From contig NZGC01000094.1 in the NCBI GenBank assembly GCA_002689445.1, positions 1-64,000 on the forward strand: 64,000 bases of DNA, written 5' to 3'. Below, piece after piece: positions 48,065-58,992 of this stretch. The stretch is from Gammaproteobacteria bacterium (GTDB lineage: Bacteria; Pseudomonadota; Gammaproteobacteria; Pseudomonadales; Azotimanducaceae). The notes beneath the pieces were generated by a model. That model made no database searches. It saw only the letters and a program-made list of their open reading frames with translations, and was not told the origin of the DNA. Within the stretch, counting starts at the first letter, position 1. Each line of letters begins with the position of its first letter. The translations under genes were made by a program, and so were the position numbers.

Positions 48065-48221
48065 GGGCTGTGTCCTGGCTAAAAGGCGGGAGTATAACAG
48101 TTGCGGTTAGCGGCGTGCGTAAACTGCGGTGCAGATGCAAGCTCGCCGTAAAACTGAGCATTGCGGTTTACAGGTCCAGCCGACCAAGTTAGTGTTGCGG
48201 TTTAAGCATTGGGGCTCAATT

Positions 48222-49151
48222 TTGAAAGTAGTACGCCTGGCCACCAGAAAAAGTCCCCTCGCGCTGTGGCAAGCAAATCATGTGGCGGATTTGATTAAAG
48301 CCGCATTTCCAGAGATGAAAGTTGAAATTCTTGGGTTATCGACCGAGGGAGATCGTAATCGATCGGTTTCGCTCGCGAAGCTAGGCGGCAAAGGGGTCTT
48401 TGTGAAAGAACTCGAGCTTGCTTTGCAATCAGGCGAGGCAGATTTTGCGGTCCACTCGATGAAGGATGTTCCGGCGGTCTTGCCCGACGGTCTGGCTTTG
48501 GTTGCCATGTGTGAGCGAGCCGATCCAAGGGATGCGCTCATCAGTCGTAGAGGTGAAACCCTTGAGCGTTTGCCTGAGGGTGCGATGGTAGGCTCCTCAA
48601 GTTTGCGACGATGTTTACAGCTTGCTGTGCGATATCCTCATCTCTCGTTTGATGCCTTAAGAGGGAACGTTGAAACGCGTTTGAAACGGCTTGATGAGGG
48701 TGCGTTTGATGCCATCATCTTAGCCACTGCTGGCTTAGAACGGTTAGGGTTAGCCAACAGGATTACAGAGCGTATTACCCCGGATGATTGCATCCCCAGC
48801 GCGGGCCAGGGTGCCGTTGGTCTAGAAGCTCGTGCCGATCGCTCGGAACTCGATGAAGTCATTCAGGCCATAAACCATCCCTTGACGTTTTCAATCGTCA
48901 ATTGTGAGCGCCGCATCTCTGAGCGACTGGGCGCCACGTGTGATTTGCCGGTTGCTGCTTTTGGCTCTCTTCAGGACCCTATGTCAGCATCGACGCTTAC
49001 GTTATCCAGTTTTGTCAGCAACCCGGAGGGAACCTCTCAGTTGCGGGTTACCCAAGCAGCACCGTTGTCAGAGGCCATTGCTTTGGGAGACCGAGTCGCC
49101 GATGAGCTGATTGATCAAGGCGCTTTAGCTTTGGTCAATCAGGGCAGTTGA
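48222..49151 (+). CDS. hemC: Porphobilinogen deaminase (hydroxymethylbilane synthase)
   Basis: Polymerises four porphobilinogen units to hydroxymethylbilane. The 309-residue protein has RLATRKSPLALWQA near the N-terminus, VHSMKDVP, GTSSLRR-like GSSSLRR, LRGNVETRL, and the dipyrromethane cofactor Cys in LGATCDLPVA. The chosen start is TTG 48222, which gives the usual N-terminus; GGGG (48211-48214) lies 7 bases before it. The frame extends 31 codons further upstream with non-homologous sequence. First gene of hemC-hemD-hemX-hemY. Confidence 0.94.
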   Translation: MKVVRLATRKSPLALWQANHVADLIKAAFPEMKVEILGLSTEGDRNRSVSLAKLGGKGVFVKELELALQSGEADFAVHSMKDVPAVLPDGLALVAMCERADPRDALISRRGETLERLPEGAMVGSSSLRRCLQLAVRYPHLSFDALRGNVETRLKRLDEGAFDAIILATAGLERLGLANRITERITPDDCIPSAGQGAVGLEARADRSELDEVIQAINHPLTFSIVNCERRISERLGATCDLPVAAFGSLQDPMSASTLTLSSFVSNPEGTSQLRVTQAAPLSEAIALGDRVADELIDQGALALVNQGS

Positions 49152-49883
49152 GTGGGCAAGGGTCTGCTGCTAACGCGGCCTGCGGGTTTTAATGATGCGT
49201 TAACGGTGGCTTGCCGACAGCAAGGGATCCCCTCTTTTGAAGCCCCTTTAATTAAAATCGTACCCTGCTCAACGCCGCTGATTGAGCCGCGATTCGCTCA
49301 ACCAGAGGCAGGCCAGGTTCAGATTTACACGAGTCGTAACGCTGTTATGTTTGCCGACCCGGTCATACTTGCGAACGCAAGACGGCCCGAGGTCAGGGTA
49401 TTCGGAGTAGGATCAGCAACGGCAAGCCAATTGAAAAATCTGGGAATCGATGCGATTGCGCCTCAAAAACCAGGATCTGAAGCCTTGCTTGAGCTGCCGT
49501 TCTTTAAACAAATTAGAAACCTACAGGTCACTTTGGTCACGGGCCTGGGCGGGCGTGAGCTACTGGAGACAACCCTTCGAGATCGAGGCGCTACTGTGGT
49601 CCGCGTGGCCTGCTACGCAAGAGAAAAAGTGATTCGACCTGACCTCGACCAGATTGTTTCGACACGTGGCTTCGATCATATTCTTATCACCAGTGTCGAT
49701 CTGCTAGCAGGACTGACGGCCAACCTTGGGGGACCCTTAATCTCATCAGTAACCCTTTGCGTGACAGCGCCCCGAATCGCGTCGGCTGCGGTTGACCAAG
49801 GTTATCAGCGTATTATTTCAGCTGAAGATGCAAGTTCTGATCGCATTGTGTCGGCTTTAGCGGACATAATCTGGTCTCGGTGA
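49152..49883 (+). CDS. hemD: Uroporphyrinogen-III synthase
   Basis: Cyclises hydroxymethylbilane with inversion of ring D. This fast-evolving 243-residue, two-lobed protein is recognised by LLTRPAGFNDAL at the start, YTSRNAVMFA, VFGVGSATA, and the second-lobe ILITSVDLLAGL. The GTG start follows the hemC TGA with no spacer, so the two products should be made in step. Confidence 0.92.
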   Translation: MGKGLLLTRPAGFNDALTVACRQQGIPSFEAPLIKIVPCSTPLIEPRFAQPEAGQVQIYTSRNAVMFADPVILANARRPEVRVFGVGSATASQLKNLGIDAIAPQKPGSEALLELPFFKQIRNLQVTLVTGLGGRELLETTLRDRGATVVRVACYAREKVIRPDLDQIVSTRGFDHILITSVDLLAGLTANLGGPLISSVTLCVTAPRIASAAVDQGYQRIISAEDASSDRIVSALADIIWSR

Positions 49884-49893
49884 GGAGTTCTTG

Positions 49894-50937
49894 ATGGATG
49901 AAGTAGAAACAATAGATCAGCGCAAGGTCGGCCGGAACGAGCAGGGTGCTCTAAAGATGGGCTTTGGTATTTTGTGGTTGGCCATCGGGATAGGTTTTGC
50001 ATTGGCGGCGTGGTTTGGATTTGGCTTTTGGCAAGCGCAAACCGCACAGGCCTCTCGGATCAACGCATTGGGATTAGAAGTGGCTGGCCTCGCGCAGGTT
50101 GAAGATCAGATGCGGGTCCTCTCTCAAAGTGTTGATCGTCAGAGAGTCTTGCTGCAGGAATTTGAGCAGGCCGTTGGGGTTCAGGTTGAGAGGCTGCAGG
50201 CGCTGGAACAAAACACGTTAGGCGAACACGATGTAGGCCGGCTGTCAGAGGCCGCGATGTTGGTCCGCTTGGCTTCCGTTTCGGTGGCTATTTTTCAGGA
50301 TACCCAGGCGGCAGTAAGGTTAATGAAGCAAGCGGATCGAGTCATTGATACCGCGCATTCAAGTCGTATTCTTGCACTTCGTTCCGTCGTCAATGCCGAC
50401 ATTGTCGCGCTGGAGGCTTCGTCAGAGGCACAGCCTGTAGAGCTTTATCTTCAATTATCGGCGTTGATGGTTAAGCTGCTAGACCAGGATTTCAAGCAGC
50501 TTGAGCGCGAGGGTCCAAAGGCGCTGCCCAGTGTTATTGAGCCTAACCAGTCTACGATCGAGCAAATCCAAGCGTTTTTAGCGGCTGTTTGGCAGCGAGT
50601 GTCTCACCTCATTGATTTTCGGAGCGGACAACCAGTCGCAGTGGCCACTTTGACAGACCAGGATCGACAGCGCGTCAGACATGGAATGTTGTCGCGTTTG
50701 AGTCAGGCTCAAACGGCCTTATTGGCGCGGGATACAGCAATTTTTGAGGCGATTATTTTGAGTGTGGCATCGGATCTAGAGCGTTACTTCGACTTGAACA
50801 ATGCCGAGGGTCGTTGGCTAGTGGAAACGCTCGATAGCCTATCGAGGGCAGCATTACGTCCTGATCTGCCTACGGTTGATGCGTCGACGCATGCGATTAA
50901 CGCGACCTATGAAGCTATGCGAAAGGCCGAGAGATGA
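49894..50937 (+). CDS. hemX: HemX family membrane protein
   Basis: A 347-residue bitopic protein of the HemX (formerly putative uroporphyrinogen methyltransferase) family. It has a short cytosolic N-tail, one membrane helix (about residues 24-48) and a long periplasmic alpha-helical, coiled-coil-rich domain (DQMRVLSQSVDRQRVLL). No SAM-binding motif is visible, so methyltransferase activity is doubtful. ATG 49894 with GGAG 6 bases before is chosen over TTG 49891. It overlaps hemY by 4 bases. Confidence 0.87.
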   Translation: MDEVETIDQRKVGRNEQGALKMGFGILWLAIGIGFALAAWFGFGFWQAQTAQASRINALGLEVAGLAQVEDQMRVLSQSVDRQRVLLQEFEQAVGVQVERLQALEQNTLGEHDVGRLSEAAMLVRLASVSVAIFQDTQAAVRLMKQADRVIDTAHSSRILALRSVVNADIVALEASSEAQPVELYLQLSALMVKLLDQDFKQLEREGPKALPSVIEPNQSTIEQIQAFLAAVWQRVSHLIDFRSGQPVAVATLTDQDRQRVRHGMLSRLSQAQTALLARDTAIFEAIILSVASDLERYFDLNNAEGRWLVETLDSLSRAALRPDLPTVDASTHAINATYEAMRKAER

Positions 50938-52061
50938 GTAAAACTTGGCTGCTCGTGACGATGCTACTGGCGGTAATCGTAGGCACGCTCGTGAGCCGCT
51001 CGCCGGGATATGTTTTGATTGCTTATCAAGATATGACATTGCAAACCAGTCTTTGGGTTGCCGCCAGCGGGCTTGCCCTGTTGGTGATGCTACTGATGGT
51101 GATGATTCGCCTGGCTGCAGGGATCAAGCGCAGGGCCGAGCAGTTGAGTCGCTGGCAGCAGGCACGTGAGGCGGCAAAAGGACAAAAGTTTTTTAACAAG
51201 GCGTTGGTGCTTTGGAGTTTGGGAGAGGAGTCGAGGGCACTACGATACCTTGAGCGTGCTGTAGAAGTTCCATCAACCCGAGAAGGAGCGCTGGTGCTCA
51301 TTGCTCAGGCTGAAGCAGTCAGTGAAGGTCGTGATCAAGCCCGGAAAGCCCTTACCCTGGGAGACGCGCGTCAGCAGGAGCTTGCGGCGCTAATTCAGGG
51401 TCGACATGCCTTGGCCTCGGGCCGGGTTGAAGAAGCGGCTGGTGCTGTCCGGCAGTTAACAGATAATTTACCCACCCGATCGTTAAAGAAACGGGTCGCG
51501 GTGGCGACTAAAGATTGGTCCTACTTGGCCAAGGATGTGGCTCAATCCTCCAAATATGAAGAAGACCTAACGTTGGCGGAACACCAGGCTTTGTTACAAG
51601 CCCGCTACGATCTTGCAGATGATTTGGAGCGAGAACAATGGCTCGGAGCATTGCCAAAAGTCTCTTTTGAGGACCTTCAACTGTTACAGGAAACCTTTGC
51701 CAATTTTGACAGTGCAACCCGTGCTGAGTCGACGTGTCGAAAATTGATAGAAGCACATCCTCTACTCTCGCTTTTTTTAGCTTATGGCGAGCTTCATCGG
51801 GAAACCGCCGACCGCCGGCGGAAACAGTTAATGCGCTGGCGGGACGATCATCCCTCAGCCAATGTTCTGGCTGGGCTTGGCGCTTTGATGGCCCAAATCG
51901 GGGCATATGATGAAGCCCGTGAATTTTTTGAGCAGAGCTTGGCGGGCAGAACCTCACCCTTGGTTCAGCATCGCTTAGCCGTCGTCCTCTTAGCGCAAGG
52001 CGATGCAGATGGCGCGCAAACGCTATTGCGTGGATCACAGGCCGACCCCGTAACCCGGTAG
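50934..52061 (+). CDS. hemY: HemY protein (TPR-type, heme operon)
   Basis: A 375-residue protein with two N-terminal membrane helices (about residues 3-25 and 40-62), a basic loop (RLAAGIKRRAEQLSRW) and tetratricopeptide-like repeats through the C-terminal half (e.g. YDEAREFFEQSLAGRTSPLVQHRLAVV). This is the enteric HemY family, unrelated to the Bacillus oxidase of the same name. It is the last gene of the hem operon, with ATGA overlap to hemX. The molecular role is not settled. Confidence 0.88.
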   Translation: MSKTWLLVTMLLAVIVGTLVSRSPGYVLIAYQDMTLQTSLWVAASGLALLVMLLMVMIRLAAGIKRRAEQLSRWQQAREAAKGQKFFNKALVLWSLGEESRALRYLERAVEVPSTREGALVLIAQAEAVSEGRDQARKALTLGDARQQELAALIQGRHALASGRVEEAAGAVRQLTDNLPTRSLKKRVAVATKDWSYLAKDVAQSSKYEEDLTLAEHQALLQARYDLADDLEREQWLGALPKVSFEDLQLLQETFANFDSATRAESTCRKLIEAHPLLSLFLAYGELHRETADRRRKQLMRWRDDHPSANVLAGLGALMAQIGAYDEAREFFEQSLAGRTSPLVQHRLAVVLLAQGDADGAQTLLRGSQADPVTR

Positions 52062-52196
52062 AAACCCCGTGACCAAAACAACGCTTGGCGTCGGCGCTGA
52101 AAGTTCACCGGGTGTTGAGCAACGCCTGCCATCTTGAAAAGCAGGGGTTACAGAGCGCCCCATTGTGATGTGATAGCAATCCGGTATGCCTTGGTT

Positions 52197-52895
52197 TTAC
52201 CGGGGCGCGTAGGAAAAGACGTCCGAGCGCATATTTTTCGCGTCAAACCCCGACGCTATGAATTGATCCAGGGTGCCGTAAACCATCCCAGGGCTTCCAG
52301 AAACAAAGACCAAATAGTCATTTAAATCTTGGATATCGTGTGTAACCGCGTCGCCCACCAGACCCGTCCGGCCTGACCATTGGCGGATGTTGTCGCTGAC
52401 CACCGGCGTGTAAGTGAACCCATCGATTCGAGCCAGCGCCTCAAGCTCGTTGTGTAAGTACAGCTCCGTAGGCTCGCGAACCCCCCAGTAGAGGTGGATT
52501 GCTTGGGCAAATTCGCGTGCATGAAGCCAATCATTGAGGCATTTCATTTGGGTGATGCCCGTGGCCGCGGCGACCAAAATTACAGGCTTTTCGGGACATG
52601 CCGCAAGAAAGCAGTCACCCAGAGGGAAACTGACAGGGATGGCCGTTGGCTCTAGATTCAAACTCTGTTCAATGTGGTCTGAGTCCCGCGAGTTGGGTGT
52701 CGCAGCGATGTGCAGCTCTAAGTGATCGTCACCCGGAGGGTTAGCAATCGAAAAGGGATAGCTGGCATCACCAAAATGCAACGTTAGGTACTGCCCAGGA
52801 TGGTAAGTGGGCGCATCCTCTGGGAGCGCCAACACCAGACGTCTTATGGTCTCCGTCATAAACTCGTTAGCGAGGACCTGAAGCTCAAGCGGCAT
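52197..52895 (-). CDS. fre: NAD(P)H-flavin reductase (Fre/LuxG family)
   Basis: A 232-residue ferredoxin-NADP reductase-fold enzyme that reduces free flavins. YHPGQYLTLHF and YPFSIANPP (the RxYS-like flavin-binding element in altered form), ILVAAATGITQMKCL (NAD phosphate-binding) and FVSGSPGMV are visible. It lies 2 bases after rho; in related bacteria ubiD often sits between them, as Fre supplies reduced flavin, but ubiD is absent here. UbiB-associated or general flavin reduction cannot be told apart. Confidence 0.87.
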   Translation of the reverse strand: MPLELQVLANEFMTETIRRLVLALPEDAPTYHPGQYLTLHFGDASYPFSIANPPGDDHLELHIAATPNSRDSDHIEQSLNLEPTAIPVSFPLGDCFLAACPEKPVILVAAATGITQMKCLNDWLHAREFAQAIHLYWGVREPTELYLHNELEALARIDGFTYTPVVSDNIRQWSGRTGLVGDAVTHDIQDLNDYLVFVSGSPGMVYGTLDQFIASGFDAKNMRSDVFSYAPR

Positions 52896-52897
52896 GA

Positions 52898-54157
52898 CTA
52901 GCTTCGTTTCATTGACGCGAAGAACTCTTCATTGGTTTTAGACTTTTTCATTTTGCCCAGTAAGAATTCGATGGCGGCCAGATCATCCATTTCATGCAGG
53001 ATTTTTCGTAGAATCCAAACCTTTTGCAGCTCTTCTTCGGACATCAATAGGTCCTCTCGACGGGTGCCGGAGCGACGGATGTTGATGGCGGGATAGACGC
53101 GTTTTTCAGCGATTTTACGCTCTAGGTGGAGCTCCATGTTGCCGGTGCCCTTAAATTCCTCGTAAATCACCTCATCCATTTTAGAGCCGGTGTCAATCAG
53201 ACAGGTCGCGATAATAGTGAGGCTTCCGCCCTCTTCAATATTTCTCGCTGCACCAAAAAATCGTTTGGGTCTTTCAAGCGCATGTGCATCAACGCCACCG
53301 GTTAGTACTTTACCGGACGCCGGGATAACCGTGTTGTAGGCTCTAGCGAGTCGGGTGATAGAGTCTAAAAGAATCACAACATCGGTTTTGTGCTCCACCA
53401 GTCGCTTGGCTTTCTCGATAACCATCTCGCTTACCTGTACGTGACGTGATGGCGGTTCGTCGAAGGTACTGGCGACCACCTCTCCCCGTACAGAACGCTG
53501 CATTTCGGTCACTTCCTCTGGTCGTTCGTCGATCAGCAGGACAATCAAGTGGCACTCAGGGTTATTCCGCATAATCGCTTGTGCGACATTCTGAAGAATC
53601 AGGGTTTTGCCTGCTTTAGGCGGAGAAACAATCAGGCCTCGCTGACCCTTACCAATCGGTGAGGTTAGGTCAATGATCCTTGATGTCAGGTCCTCTGTGC
53701 TGCCATTGCCCCCTTGAAGGCTCAGGGGCTGATCCGGGAACAGTGGCGTTAGGTTTTCAAACAAGATTTTGTTCTTAGACTCACTTGGATCAGTAAAATT
53801 AATTTGATCGACTTTCAGTAGGGCGAAGTAACGTTCGCTGTCTTTGGGTGGTCTGATCTTCCCCGACACGCTGTCGCCGGTGCGCAAATTGAATCGTCGG
53901 ATCTGGCTGGGTGATACATAAATATCGTCAGGTCCTGCTAAATAGGAGCTGTCGGGTGATCGCAAGAATCCAAAGCCATCCTGAAGAATCTCTAGGGTGC
54001 CATCGCCATAAATATCTTCACCGCTTTTAGCATGTTTGCGCAGGACACTGGCGATGATTTCTTGTTTTCGCGAGCGCCCAAGGTTATCCATGCCCATTTC
54101 GTGGGCGATTTGCAATAGCTCAGGAATAGGCTTCGCTTTGAGATCGGTAAGATTCAT
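52898..54157 (-). CDS. rho: Transcription termination factor Rho
   Basis: Hexameric RNA helicase that ends transcription at unstructured C-rich RNA. The 419-residue length equals the E. coli protein. It has the N-terminal helix bundle ([14 protein letters not shown]), the primary RNA-binding cold-shock-like fold with GFGFLRSP (about 62-69), Walker A PPKAGKT (about 179-185), the Q-loop and R-loop. No inserted domain. A long leader (54158-54376) and a TTGACA on the reverse strand (54314 down to 54309) suggest its own regulation. Confidence 0.97.
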   Translation of the reverse strand: MNLTDLKAKPIPELLQIAHEMGMDNLGRSRKQEIIASVLRKHAKSGEDIYGDGTLEILQDGFGFLRSPDSSYLAGPDDIYVSPSQIRRFNLRTGDSVSGKIRPPKDSERYFALLKVDQINFTDPSESKNKILFENLTPLFPDQPLSLQGGNGSTEDLTSRIIDLTSPIGKGQRGLIVSPPKAGKTLILQNVAQAIMRNNPECHLIVLLIDERPEEVTEMQRSVRGEVVASTFDEPPSRHVQVSEMVIEKAKRLVEHKTDVVILLDSITRLARAYNTVIPASGKVLTGGVDAHALERPKRFFGAARNIEEGGSLTIIATCLIDTGSKMDEVIYEEFKGTGNMELHLERKIAEKRVYPAINIRRSGTRREDLLMSEEELQKVWILRKILHEMDDLAAIEFLLGKMKKSKTNEEFFASMKRS

Positions 54158-54333
54158 TCAACTTCACTTCTATTGGTAATAATTATAGTTAGGACAGACG
54201 ACCCAAGGGGTCTTCAATGATTTAATTCGAGGGGAAAGGTTTAAAGTCAGGTACAGATTGAGCTTGTTAGCAGCGTCGAAACAGGAAAATGCAGGGTTCT
54301 GGGCGCTTTGTCAACTATTTTTTGCAGGCTTTC

Positions 54334-54369
54334 CGACGAAGATATCGTGAGATTTCGATATCTTCGTCG
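54334..54369 (-). terminator. 14-bp perfect hairpin between trxA and rho
   Basis: CGACGAAGATATCG (54334-54347) and CGATATCTTCGTCG (54356-54369) form a perfect 14-bp stem with an 8-base loop, 8 bases after the trxA stop. In trxA orientation no T-run follows; an A-run occurs instead. It may be a trxA 3' stabiliser or weak terminator. Confidence 0.45.
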
Positions 54370-54376
54370 TGCTTGA

Positions 54377-54700
54377 CTAGATATTACTGTCCAAGAAAGC
54401 ACTCAACTGTGACTTAGATAAGGCACCCACCTTGGTTGCTTCAACGTTACCGTTTTTAAATAACATTAAGGTTGGGATACCCCGAATACCGTACTTTGGT
54501 GGCGTTTCCCCATTGGCATCGATGTCTAATTTACACACTTTCATCTTGCCGTCGTATTCGGCTGCGATTTCTTCAAGTACGGGTGCGATCACTTTACAGG
54601 GGCCACACCACTCGGCCCAATAGTCGACGAGAACAGGAAGATCGGAATTGAGAACATCAGATTCAAAAGAGGCATCAGTGATGTGAGAGATGTCAGCCAT
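54377..54700 (-). CDS. trxA: Thioredoxin 1
   Basis: General cytosolic disulfide reductase. The 107-residue protein has the classical active site WCGPC (Cys32, Cys35), the buried Asp26 and cis-Pro in [11 protein letters not shown]. The trxA-rho order is common to most gammaproteobacteria. There is a strong hairpin between its stop and the rho leader. Confidence 0.97.
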   Translation of the reverse strand: MADISHITDASFESDVLNSDLPVLVDYWAEWCGPCKVIAPVLEEIAAEYDGKMKVCKLDIDANGETPPKYGIRGIPTLMLFKNGNVEATKVGALSKSQLSAFLDSNI

Positions 54701-54801
54701 GCGCGGGTAGCTCCGTTGGATTAGAAAATAAATTGTAGCAGGGTCATATCCTAAGGGCTTGGCCGCTGAGACTCAATCGCCTGGGAGGATTTTTCTATTA
54801 T

Positions 54802-55833
<1,032 letters not shown>

Positions 55834-55879
55834 TCAGATTCAACGATACCCCAGCAGCGGGGCATCGGTTTGCAGCGTA

Positions 55880-57772
55880 TTAGGTCAGTTGGTCGCGTTC
55901 ATTTTCTAGGCCGAACCACTCTTCTTCTAGCTGTGCTATGGCTTCTTTGACGGCGCTCTGGTCCTTCAACAAAACCTCAAGCGCCTCTGACTGTGCGTGC
56001 TCATAGAGAGAGGGCTGCGCCAAATCGGCTTCGATGACTTTGAGTTGTTCGGCCAGCTGGCTGATGCGGTTTTCAATGGTATGAACTCGAGTTGTCAGTT
56101 GTCGCAATCGTTTATGACCTTGCCCTCGATCTTTGGGTTTAGGCTCTGTAGAACGTGTTACTTGCGTGGCGATTGGCCCATTTACGTCGTGGGTGGGTTT
56201 TGCTTCATTAATCAAATCAAGTTGAGCGCGATAGTCTTCAAGACTGCCTTTAAATGCGGAGACCTGCCCACCCTGAACCAATAAAAAGGCATCGACCGTA
56301 CTGGTCAGCAGATATTGGTCATGTGAAATTAGCAGGATGGCGCCGGCAAAGGTGTTCATTGCTGTCGCGAGGGCTTGTCGCATCTGCATATCGAGATGAT
56401 TGGTCGGCTCATCGAGGAGTAATAGGTTGGGTTGTTGAAAAGAGACGATCGCAAGGGCGAGTCTTGCCTTTTCACCCCCGGACATTTGCCGGGCGGGTTG
56501 CTCAACCTGATCACCTTGAAACTGGAAACCGCCCAGATAAGTCCTCAGTTCGAGTTCACTGACGGTTGGCGCTAGACGCTGGAGGGGATTCATTGGAGAC
56601 AATTGCAAGTCAAGGTCATCGACTTGATGCTGAGAGAAATAGCCGATTTTAAGGTGCAGACCTGGCGTTCGCTCGCCCTTTATCAGCGGCAGGGTTCCTT
56701 GAATGGATTTAATCAACGTGGACTTACCGGCGCCATTGATGCCAAGTAAACCCAGCCGGTCACCGGGTGCGAGGCTAAGATTGACGTGGGTCAGCACCGC
56801 GGCATCGTAGCCAAGCTCGGCATCCTGTAGCGCGATCAAAGGATCCGACTGTCGATCAGCCTCCCGAATACTGAATTGAAAAGGTGAAGCTTGATGAACG
56901 GCTTCAACCCGAGTTAATCGCTCGAGGGCTTTGATGCGGCTCTGAGCTTGACGGGCTTTGCTTTCCTTGTAGCGAAACCGCCGAATAAACGATTCCATAT
57001 GGGCGATGTTTTTCTGCTGCTTCTCGTACTGTTTTGCTTGATCACGAAGTTGGTCGGCTCTGAGTAGTTCAAAGGCTGAATAGTTACCGGCATAGAATTG
57101 AATGCGTTGCTTCGCCATGAAGGCAATATGTTGTACACACTCATCGAGAAATTCTCGATCGTGTGAAATTAAAATGAGGGTGCCCGAATACCGAGCAATC
57201 CAATTTACCAGCCAGAAAATGGCATCCAAATCGAGGTGATTGGTGGGCTCATCTAAGAGCAACAAATCAGAGGGCTGCATTAGGGTTCTAGCAAGGTTAA
57301 GTCGCACCCGCCACCCGCCTGAGAACGCTGAAATGGGTTGTTGAAAATCTTCGGTTTTAAACCCCAACCCCACCAGCAGTTGTTCGGCCCTTGCCTCGGC
57401 GGTGAAGCCATCATGGTCAGCTAGCGCCTCGAATAGCGCGCCCAGTGGCTCAAAATTTTGGTCTCTTTCGGCATCAGCAATCTTGGCTTGAATTTGGGTG
57501 AGCTCGATGTCTCCAGAGAGCACGTAACTCAGCGCAGTTTCATCGGTACCTGAAACTTCTTGTGCCATGTGGGCAATTCGGACTTGTCGATTGAGTTCAA
57601 CGTCGCCTTGATCAGCCTCAAGCTCGCCGAGTATCAGCTTGAAAAGGCTGGTTTTACCGATGCCATTGGCGCCGACAAGCCCAACCTTTTGGCCTTGGTA
57701 CAGAGTCAATGACAGGTGTTCAAGCAGTACCTCGCCATTGCGCCGGAGTGTCACATCCTGAAAGGAGAGCAT
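55880..57772 (-). CDS. ABC-F family ATP-binding protein (YheS-like)
   Basis: Soluble ribosome-associated ATPase of the ABC-F type: two nucleotide-binding domains and no membrane part. NBD1 has GANGIGKTS (about 34-42), FSGGWRVRLNLA and LLLLDEPTNHLDLD. The linker (about 235-300, basic: ESFIRRFRYKESKARQAQSR) is the P-site tRNA interaction motif. NBD2 has GINGAGKST and MSGGEKARLALA. A charged C-terminal coiled coil (about 560-630) is YheS/Uup-like. Length 630 fits YheS (637). GGAG is well placed before the ATG. Confidence 0.9.
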   Translation of the reverse strand: MLSFQDVTLRRNGEVLLEHLSLTLYQGQKVGLVGANGIGKTSLFKLILGELEADQGDVELNRQVRIAHMAQEVSGTDETALSYVLSGDIELTQIQAKIADAERDQNFEPLGALFEALADHDGFTAEARAEQLLVGLGFKTEDFQQPISAFSGGWRVRLNLARTLMQPSDLLLLDEPTNHLDLDAIFWLVNWIARYSGTLILISHDREFLDECVQHIAFMAKQRIQFYAGNYSAFELLRADQLRDQAKQYEKQQKNIAHMESFIRRFRYKESKARQAQSRIKALERLTRVEAVHQASPFQFSIREADRQSDPLIALQDAELGYDAAVLTHVNLSLAPGDRLGLLGINGAGKSTLIKSIQGTLPLIKGERTPGLHLKIGYFSQHQVDDLDLQLSPMNPLQRLAPTVSELELRTYLGGFQFQGDQVEQPARQMSGGEKARLALAIVSFQQPNLLLLDEPTNHLDMQMRQALATAMNTFAGAILLISHDQYLLTSTVDAFLLVQGGQVSAFKGSLEDYRAQLDLINEAKPTHDVNGPIATQVTRSTEPKPKDRGQGHKRLRQLTTRVHTIENRISQLAEQLKVIEADLAQPSLYEHAQSEALEVLLKDQSAVKEAIAQLEEEWFGLENERDQLT

Positions 57773-57842
57773 GAGTGTAGGAGCGACCGCTAGTTAACGT
57801 TACAAGATCGGGTCAGCGCGGCTCGACAGTCGATCGAGGGTT

Positions 57843-58337
57843 TCATCTTCGAGAGGCCCGAGCCATAAGACCCGTCAGGACTAATAGCGGTAGGCAGCCT
57901 ACAATGACCCATGCGGGAATGGACAAACCCAAGAAAGAGAATGCGACTTCGGCGCAGCTGCCGTCTCCATTTAGGATAATCCCCAAGACCTCTGTGATGG
58001 GTAAAACATCAAGTAGGTAGTCAAGACTCGGTCCGCAGGCAGGAACTTGATCGGCAGGCAGGCTTTGTAACCAGAGCTGTCGCCAAGCGATGCCGCAGGT
58101 CGCGCAATAGGCGCTCGCGATCAGGCCGCCATACCATCGTATTCCAACGATGCCAGGGTAGTGTAATGCCGCGATGAGCGCCACGGTGCCTCCGGCTAGA
58201 ATACCGATGCGCTGTAAGATGCACAGGGGGCAGGGTTCCAGCGCGAAACCGTGTTCCATAACAAGGGCAACCCCCAGCATCGAATAACTAATCAGTCCGA
58301 TAGCAACCAAAAGCTGCCGCTGCGATAGGCCAAACAT
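57843..58337 (-). CDS. dsbB: Disulfide bond formation protein DsbB
   Basis: Four-helix inner-membrane protein that re-oxidises DsbA and passes electrons to quinone. The 164-residue protein has the first periplasmic Cys pair in CPLCILQRIG and the second pair in the long loop: PACGPS and DGSCAEV. Both pairs are needed for the redox relay. The partner DsbA is encoded at 33.5 kb. Confidence 0.94.
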   Translation of the reverse strand: MFGLSQRQLLVAIGLISYSMLGVALVMEHGFALEPCPLCILQRIGILAGGTVALIAALHYPGIVGIRWYGGLIASAYCATCGIAWRQLWLQSLPADQVPACGPSLDYLLDVLPITEVLGIILNGDGSCAEVAFSFLGLSIPAWVIVGCLPLLVLTGLMARASRR

Positions 58338-58377
58338 GTTGCCTCCTTAATTGAGAACACAACTCAGGGCGTGAGTC

Positions 58378-58992
58378 CTAATCCTGAGTCTTCAGTGTTG
58401 AGTTGGTGCACCAATTGTCTACGAACACCAAGGTGGAGGCAAAGAATTCATCAAAAAAGGGCCGCAAATTCGGCCAGCGAGCATGGATCTCCGCGACTTG
58501 TGCAGCGCTGAAGTAGCGATCGCCACGGCGAAGCCGTCGACCAATCGAAACTAAGCTGGTTTCGACGAACTGAGGATCAAGGGAGCGCAGTAAGCTTTGG
58601 CGCGCTTGCATTTGAAGACACATATTGAGGGCGACCGATGGAAAGTACGGGCGAGTCTCGGCTGCCAGGAGTCGTTCGAAGGTCTCACGATCAAAGGCTG
58701 CCAAATCAATCTCTGAAAAGTCTGCCCAACTTAATGCAAGGAAGTGGTCAAAGACAACGTCGATGATGATCCCGGAGACCCGTCGTGACCCCTTTGGCAA
58801 AACCTCTCGGCAGGCAGGCATCAAAGGATGGTGGTCGGTAAAACGGTCAATCGCACGATGAAGGCGAATGCCTCGCTCAATATTGTGAGGAATCTCACCG
58901 TTTAACTGACCCTTCACAAAATCACCAAGAAATCCCCCAACGAGCAAGCCCGGGTCACGCTTGGCAAGGTATAGGTGAGCGAGATAGTTCAA
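58378..58992 (-). CDS. acpH: Acyl carrier protein phosphodiesterase
   Basis: HD-domain-like hydrolase that removes the 4'-phosphopantetheine from acyl carrier protein. The 204-residue protein has the family start MNYLAHLYLAKRDPGLLVGGFLGDFVKG, IRLHRAIDRFTDHHP and VFDHFLALSW, which hold the conserved metal-binding His/Asp residues. It overlaps gshA by 4 bases and probably shares its transcript. Confidence 0.92.
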   Translation of the reverse strand: MNYLAHLYLAKRDPGLLVGGFLGDFVKGQLNGEIPHNIERGIRLHRAIDRFTDHHPLMPACREVLPKGSRRVSGIIIDVVFDHFLALSWADFSEIDLAAFDRETFERLLAAETRPYFPSVALNMCLQMQARQSLLRSLDPQFVETSLVSIGRRLRRGDRYFSAAQVAEIHARWPNLRPFFDEFFASTLVFVDNWCTNSTLKTQD

